A DNA stretch of 45,640 nucleotides, from contig NZ_JXTE01000067.1 of the NCBI RefSeq assembly GCF_000972385.1, positions 1-45,640 of the forward strand, given 5' to 3'. Below, piece by piece: positions 42,010 through 45,640 of this stretch. Both the position numbers and the translations under genes were made by a program. The first letter of the stretch is position 1. Every line of letters starts with the position of its first letter. A model generated the notes under the pieces. That model made no database searches. It was not told where the DNA came from and saw only the letters and a program-made list of their open reading frames with translations. Origin of the DNA: Streptomyces sp. WM6386. Its GTDB lineage: Bacteria > Actinomycetota > Actinomycetes > Streptomycetales > Streptomycetaceae.

Positions 42010-42936
42010 ATGTCCATAGCGAGACGTGTCACTGTGCGCCGCCTGCTGGGGACGGGCGCCGCGACGCTCGCCCTCTGCGCCTCGGGCGCATCCGCCGCCT
42101 GGGCCACCGGGCCCGGCGGCGACGGCTGGAACCACGGCGGTACCTACAAGCCCGGCACGGGCGCGGGTACGGAGACCGGGACCGACCGCTGCCAGTTCTC
42201 CCTGGACGGGGTCAGCTTCTTCGACTCGGTCAAGGTCGACGACCAGAACCTGAAGCCGACCGAGGACGGCAAGGTCCACATCAAGGTCCGCGCGGCTCAG
42301 GACGCGGCCACCTGCACGGCCTCGCTGGCCTCCTACATCGCCCACGGTCCGACCTTCGCGACCTCCGGCGAGCAGATCTTCGTCGACTTCGACACGGTGA
42401 CCGCCAAGCAGGGCCAGACCGACTCCCTCGACATCGCGGTGCCCGACGCCGGCTGCTACGCGCAGATCGACCTCTACCGGGGCGCCACGAAGTTCGACGG
42501 CAACCTCGACGCGGGCGACGGCTTCACCCACGGTGAGCTGCCCAAGGGTCCGGACCGCCCGGTCATCAAGGACAAGCTGATCGCGGCCTGGAACGGCGGC
42601 ACGAAGGACTGCTCGACGACACAGACCACGCCTCCGGCGACCCCGCCCGCCGAGTCGACTCCCCCGGCGTCCGAGTCGACCCCGCCGGCCTCCGAGTCCA
42701 CTCCCCCGGCCTCCGAGTCCACGCCTCCGGCCTCCGAGACCCCGTCGACGGACACCCCGTCCGCCTCGGCGTCCACCACGGCCCCCGCGGCCACCCCGAA
42801 CGGCGGCGACGACGACCTCGCCGAGACCGGCGGCTCCAGCGCGACCGGCCCGATCGCCATCGGCGCGGCCGCCCTGCTGGCCGGCGGCGCGGGCATCGTC
42901 CTGGCGACGCGCCGTCGTAAGGCGACGCGCGCGTAG
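42010..42936 (+). CDS. LAETG-anchored surface protein (sortase E substrate)
   Basis: 308 residues. The signal peptide is VTVRRLLGTGAATLALCASG, cut after AWA near residue 34. A folded domain follows (CQFSLDGVSFFDSVKVDDQNL, QIFVDFDTVTAKQGQTDSLDIAVPDAGCYAQIDLYRG). Then comes a Pro/Ser/Thr/Glu stalk with four ESTPPAS-type repeats, the sorting signal LAETGG, a membrane helix (IAIGAAALLAGGAGIVLA) and RRRK. In Streptomyces, LAxTG proteins are linked to peptidoglycan by class E sortases. Role unknown. The 24-nt stalk repeats (about 42651-42740) are nearly identical in DNA. Confidence 0.9.
   Translation: MSIARRVTVRRLLGTGAATLALCASGASAAWATGPGGDGWNHGGTYKPGTGAGTETGTDRCQFSLDGVSFFDSVKVDDQNLKPTEDGKVHIKVRAAQDAATCTASLASYIAHGPTFATSGEQIFVDFDTVTAKQGQTDSLDIAVPDAGCYAQIDLYRGATKFDGNLDAGDGFTHGELPKGPDRPVIKDKLIAAWNGGTKDCSTTQTTPPATPPAESTPPASESTPPASESTPPASESTPPASETPSTDTPSASASTTAPAATPNGGDDDLAETGGSSATGPIAIGAAALLAGGAGIVLATRRRKATRA
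42651..42740 (+). repeat. 24-nt tandem repeats in the LAETG protein stalk
   Basis: About four copies of a unit encoding ESTPPAS plus one residue (core TCCGAGTC...CC.CC.GGC.) follow head to tail. Differences are mostly at third positions. They encode the extended wall-spanning stalk and may vary in number between strains. Confidence 0.7.
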
Positions 42937-42958
42937 TAGCGGTACGAAACGGCGGTGA

Positions 42959-43020
42959 CCCGCGCCCCTTCAGGGGCGCGGGGAACTGCACCACCAGCCC
43001 CCGCCGGCCCGCAGCCAAGT
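42959..43020. repeat. Streptomyces interspersed palindromic repeat, intergenic copy
   Basis: CCCGCGCCCC (42959-42968) and GGGGCGCGGG (42973-42982) form a 10-bp hairpin around TTCA. It is followed by GAACTGCACCACCAGCCCCC, a tail typical of repeats scattered between Streptomyces genes. It lies between the convergent LAETG and nucleoside hydrolase genes, where it may also end transcription. Confidence 0.65.
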
Positions 43021-43026
43021 CACCAC

Positions 43027-43989
43027 CTAGTCGCCCTCCACCACCGAGAGCCACAACTTCACGTACCGCTCCACATCCACGTCCAACCCCACATCCACCA
43101 GGGCCAATTCGCGCTCACCCTCGTGAATCTCGGCCTCCCCCGGCCGCGGCCGCCGGTCGACGATCGTCTGCCCCCGAGTCGCCCCCGGCGCCAGACTCAC
43201 CTCGACCGGCAGCAGCTCAGTGCTCAGACCCCCCGGATCCACCACCGCACACACCGCCCCCGCGTCTCCCAGCCCGCCCGTCGGCGTGGGATCCCCGGAC
43301 GTCGCCGGATCACGGTGGGCCAGCAGTTCCCCCGCCATCCGCAGCCGCGGCTCCGAACTCGCCCGCAGCCGCTGCACATCCGCCGCCGGCACCAGCACCC
43401 GCTTGAACACATCGAGCCCGTACATGGTGATCGGCACCCCCGCGGTCAGCAGCACCGCCGCCGCCTCCGGGTCGTGCCAGACGTTGAACTCGGCGACCGG
43501 CGTCGCGTTCCCCGTGGTCACCGCCCCGCCCATGAACACGATCCGCTCGATGTTCCGCACCACCTCGGGATGCGTCCGCAGCAGCAGCGCGATGTTCGTC
43601 AGCGGTGCCGTCGGAATCAGCGTCACAGGCCGCGGCGACGCCAGGATCTCCCGCCGCAGCAGCGTCACCGCGTCCACGTCCACCGCCCGCCGGGTCGGCG
43701 CGGGGAGCCCGAGGTCGCCCATCCCGTCCTGTCCGTGCACATGCTTCGCCGACCGGGCCGGCTCGACCAACGGCCGCTCGGCGCCCCGCGCGACGGGGAT
43801 GTCACCGGCCCCGGCCTGCTCCAGGACGGTCAGGGTGTTGCGTACGACACCGTCGACGTCGGTGTTCCCGGCCACGCAGGTGATCGCCCGCACGTCGAGA
43901 CCGGGATGGCGTACGGCGAACAACAGGGCCAGGGCGTCGTCGACACCGGTGTCGCAGTCGATGATCACGGGAATGGGCTGGGCGGTCAC
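43027..43989 (-). CDS. Nucleoside hydrolase (IunH-like)
   Basis: 320 residues from a GTG at 43989 with AAGGAG upstream. The calcium site IIDCDTGVDDALALLFA is at residues 9-25. Other family marks are GNTDVDGVVRNTL, LTNIALLLRTHPE, IVFMGGAVTTGNATPVAEFNVWHDPEAAAVLL and GDAGAVCAVVDP. The enzyme hydrolyses ribonucleosides to base and ribose for salvage. The start is 28 nt from the end of the ThrRS gene, so the two may be cotranscribed. Confidence 0.92.
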   Translation of the reverse strand: MTAQPIPVIIDCDTGVDDALALLFAVRHPGLDVRAITCVAGNTDVDGVVRNTLTVLEQAGAGDIPVARGAERPLVEPARSAKHVHGQDGMGDLGLPAPTRRAVDVDAVTLLRREILASPRPVTLIPTAPLTNIALLLRTHPEVVRNIERIVFMGGAVTTGNATPVAEFNVWHDPEAAAVLLTAGVPITMYGLDVFKRVLVPAADVQRLRASSEPRLRMAGELLAHRDPATSGDPTPTGGLGDAGAVCAVVDPGGLSTELLPVEVSLAPGATRGQTIVDRRPRPGEAEIHEGERELALVDVGLDVDVERYVKLWLSVVEGD

Positions 43990-44016
43990 AGGGGACTCCT
44001 TCCGTCGGGACCGACC

Positions 44017-45231
44017 TTACGCAGCGGCCCACAGTTCGGCCCCGCGCGCCTGGACGACCGACCGGACCCGGTGCAGCAACTCCTCCACCGGTACGGCTCC
44101 CGGCCGGCGTCCGTCCCGCAGCCGTACGGCACTCAGGTCACCGTCGGCCTCCCGTGCGCCGATCACCGCGACGTACGGCGCGAGCCGTGCCGCACGGATG
44201 CGGGCGCCGAGGGTGCCGTGCTCGGGACCGGCGAGTTCGGCCCGCAGTCCGAGGTCCAGTGCGCGGCGTACGACCTGCTGCGCCTGGTCGTACTGCTCCT
44301 CCGACACGGGCAGCACGACCAGTTGCACCGGTGCCAGCCAGGCCGGGAACGCCCCGTTGTGCTCCTCGATGAGATGCGCGACCGCCCGTTCCACACTGCC
44401 GATGATGCTGCGGTGCACCATGACCGGCCGGTGCTTGGCCCCGTCGGCGCCGATGTAGTGCAGGTCGAAGCGTTCGGGCTGGTGGAAGTCGATCTGCACG
44501 GTGGAGAGGGTGGACTCGCGGCCGGCGCGGTCGGTGATCTGCACGTCGATCTTCGGGCCGTAGAAGGCCGCCTCGCCCTCCACCGCCTCGTACTCGACCC
44601 CGTCCAGGACCTGCTCCAGCAGGGCGGTGGCCCGCCTCCACAGGTCCGGATCCGCCACGTACTTGTTGCCCTCCCCGGGCAGCGACAGCCGGTACCGGGC
44701 GGCCCGGATGCCGAGGTCGGCGTAGGCGCGGCGGATCAGGTCGAGGGCGGCGCGGGCCTCGTCGACGGCCTGCTCCAGGGTGCAGAAGATATGGGCGTCG
44801 TTGAGCTGGATGGCCCGGACCCGGGTCAGCCCGCCGAGCACACCGGACAGCTCGGAGCGGTACATGCCGCCCAACTCGGCCATGCGGAGGGGGAGTTCAC
44901 GGTAACTGTGCGAGCGGGATCGGTAGATGAGGGCGTGGTGGGGACAGAGGCTGGGTCGCAGCACGACCTGCTCGCTGCCCAGCTCCATGGGCGGGAACAT
45001 GTCCTCGCTGTAGTGGTCCCAGTGCCCGGAGATCTCGTACAGCTCCCGTTTGCCCAGTACGGGCGAGTACACATGCCGGTAGCCGCCGACCCGCTCGGCC
45101 TCACGGACGTACTCCTCCAGGGTGTGGCGTACGACGGCCCCGTCCGGGAGCCAGTACGGCAGCCCCGCGCCCATCAGGGGGTCGGTGTCGAACAGGTCGA
45201 GCTCTCGGCCGAGGCGGCGGTGGTCGGACAT
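44017..45231 (-). CDS. Short threonyl-tRNA synthetase lacking TGS and editing domains
   Basis: 404 residues, versus about 650 for the usual bacterial enzyme. It starts directly at the class II catalytic core: GLPYWLPDGAVVRHTLEEYV, GGYRHVYSPVL (motif 1 area), LRPSLCPHHALIY with a zinc Cys, MYRSELSGVLGGLTRVRAIQLNDAHIF (motif 2) and KHRPVMVHRSIIGSVERAVA (motif 3). The anticodon-binding domain follows (LAPVQLVVLPVSEEQYDQA). The N-terminal TGS and editing domains are absent. Such short forms are second copies, used as backup or as resistance to ThrRS inhibitors. GAGAGGAAA precedes the ATG. A Thr leader-peptide attenuator lies upstream. Confidence 0.9.
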   Translation of the reverse strand: MSDHRRLGRELDLFDTDPLMGAGLPYWLPDGAVVRHTLEEYVREAERVGGYRHVYSPVLGKRELYEISGHWDHYSEDMFPPMELGSEQVVLRPSLCPHHALIYRSRSHSYRELPLRMAELGGMYRSELSGVLGGLTRVRAIQLNDAHIFCTLEQAVDEARAALDLIRRAYADLGIRAARYRLSLPGEGNKYVADPDLWRRATALLEQVLDGVEYEAVEGEAAFYGPKIDVQITDRAGRESTLSTVQIDFHQPERFDLHYIGADGAKHRPVMVHRSIIGSVERAVAHLIEEHNGAFPAWLAPVQLVVLPVSEEQYDQAQQVVRRALDLGLRAELAGPEHGTLGARIRAARLAPYVAVIGAREADGDLSAVRLRDGRRPGAVPVEELLHRVRSVVQARGAELWAAA

Positions 45232-45276
45232 GGCGGTTTCCTCTCGGTGAGAGGGCGAGAGCCGCCGGACAGCGAA

Positions 45277-45304
45277 GAACCCCGGGGCACTCGCCCCGGG
45301 GTTC
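45277..45304 (-). terminator. Attenuator terminator in the ThrRS leader
   Basis: GAACCCCGGGG and CCCCGGGGTTC are exact 11-nt complements with a 6-nt loop. On the minus-strand transcript they are followed by TTCGCTG. It lies between the leader peptide stop (45320) and the ThrRS start (45231). Its first transcribed arm can pair instead with CGTCCCGG at the end of the leader frame (complement of 45328-45335, one G-U pair), a plausible antiterminator. Confidence 0.75.
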
Positions 45305-45319
45305 GCGTCAGCTCATGGG

Positions 45320-45376
45320 TCAGCGCGCCGGGACGTGGTCCGGCGTCGTCGTGGCAGACGGATTGGCGCGCTTCAT
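45320..45376 (-). CDS. Threonine leader peptide of the ThrRS attenuator
   Basis: A minus-strand ORF reads MKRANPSATTTPDHVPAR and stop (18 residues). It carries three consecutive threonine codons ACG ACG ACG (complement of 45344-45352), placed as expected for ribosome-stalling control. TACCGT 9 nt before the ATG may be a -10 box for a leaderless start. Within the frame AGCGCGCC (codons 2-4) pairs with GGCGCGCT near its end. Shortage of charged Thr-tRNA would stall the ribosome at the Thr codons, free the antiterminator and permit ThrRS expression. Function is inferred from structure and position. Confidence 0.7.
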   Translation of the reverse strand: MKRANPSATTTPDHVPAR

Positions 45377-45501
45377 GGGGTCGACGGTAGCGGTGGGGAG
45401 CCAACGGGCGCCAGGGGTTTTCCACTCCCCGGCACCAACGCCCGTACCCCATCCGGCCCGCCGCGCTGGTGGCCCCTCACCCGCGGTGCTCCCGTGGACA
45501 C

Positions 45502-45640
45502 ATGAGCCGCCCTCTCCTCGCCCTTCCGCTGGCCGCCCTCCTCGCCACGACCGCCTGCTCCGCCATCGCCACGGACAAGGCGCTCCCCGCCAAGAAGCCC
45601 GCCGCGTCCCCCAGCACGGCCTCGGCCGCCCCCACCACCG
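45502..45640 (+). CDS. Lipoprotein, N-terminus only (runs off the right edge)
   Basis: From ATG 45502 the frame reads MSRPLLALPLAALLATTACS, a lipoprotein signal with lipobox ATTAC. It continues into an Ala/Pro/Ser/Thr-rich linker to the window end. The family cannot be judged from 46 residues. Confidence 0.65.
   Translation, partial: MSRPLLALPLAALLATTACSAIATDKALPAKKPAASPSTASAAPTT

Noticed and set aside
45232..45400. T-box riboswitch for the ThrRS gene
   Set aside because: No T-box bulge consensus (UGGN with AG bulge) was found, while a Thr-rich leader ORF plus terminator fits ribosome-mediated attenuation.

Overview
The base composition (very high GC with strong third-position GC), frequent GTG starts, GGAGG-type ribosome binding sites, leaderless promoters and the gene families present (DUF397/XRE-DUF5753 pairs, SARP regulators, DUF6479, LAETG surface proteins) point to a Streptomyces chromosome, probably an accessory arm region rather than the conserved core. 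No rRNA, tRNA, transposase or CRISPR array was seen.

Region by region. (a) 1-7498, minus strand: a RiPP (ribosomally made, post-translationally modified peptide) operon. From its promoter end it reads: a 46-residue precursor without cysteine, an HExxH-type peptide beta-hydroxylase-like protein, an E1/ThiF-like protein with a probable leader-binding N-terminus, an MFS exporter, a TldD-like metalloprotease and a lantibiotic dehydratase that runs off the left edge. Several junctions are ATGA overlaps. A hairpin partly covers the precursor RBS, and a perfect 32-nt palindrome separates the precursor from the enzymes. (b) 7678-11241, plus: an amidohydrolase, then a MarR regulator, a DsbA-like protein, a metallo-beta-lactamase-fold protein and an NTF2-like protein, with a nested palindrome between marR and the rest. 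(c) 11242-18537: mixed genes (FrsA-like hydrolase and divergent TetR, stand-alone trpF, secreted pectate lyase with a LacI-type operator, ankyrin protein, secreted protein, monooxygenase-like protein) plus two degraded genes. (d) 18589-23964, plus: a compact four-gene unit XRE/DUF5753, DUF397, TIR protein, and a 1230-residue ParA-TIR-TIR-NB-ARC-TPR protein. It resembles a bacterial NLR/TIR signalling or defence module and the FxsT protein of the FxSxx-COOH system. (e) 23969-34632: an Uma2 pseudogene, an orphan sugar-binding lipoprotein, TetR, lysyl oxidase, SDR, metzincin-like protease, beta-propeller protein and small membrane or secreted proteins. (f) 34637-39184: a large SARP-type regulator divergent from a DUF6445 2OG-oxygenase-like gene. 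Both promoters carry direct repeats at helical spacing over the -35 region. (g) 39296-45640: DUF4142 protein, GH13 alpha-glucosidase, LAETG surface protein, nucleoside hydrolase, a short threonyl-tRNA synthetase preceded by a threonine leader-peptide attenuator, and the start of a lipoprotein.

The most novel-looking parts are the cysteine-free RiPP operon, the TIR/NLR operon, and the Thr attenuator in front of the truncated ThrRS. All functional statements come from motif recognition by eye; no database search was run.
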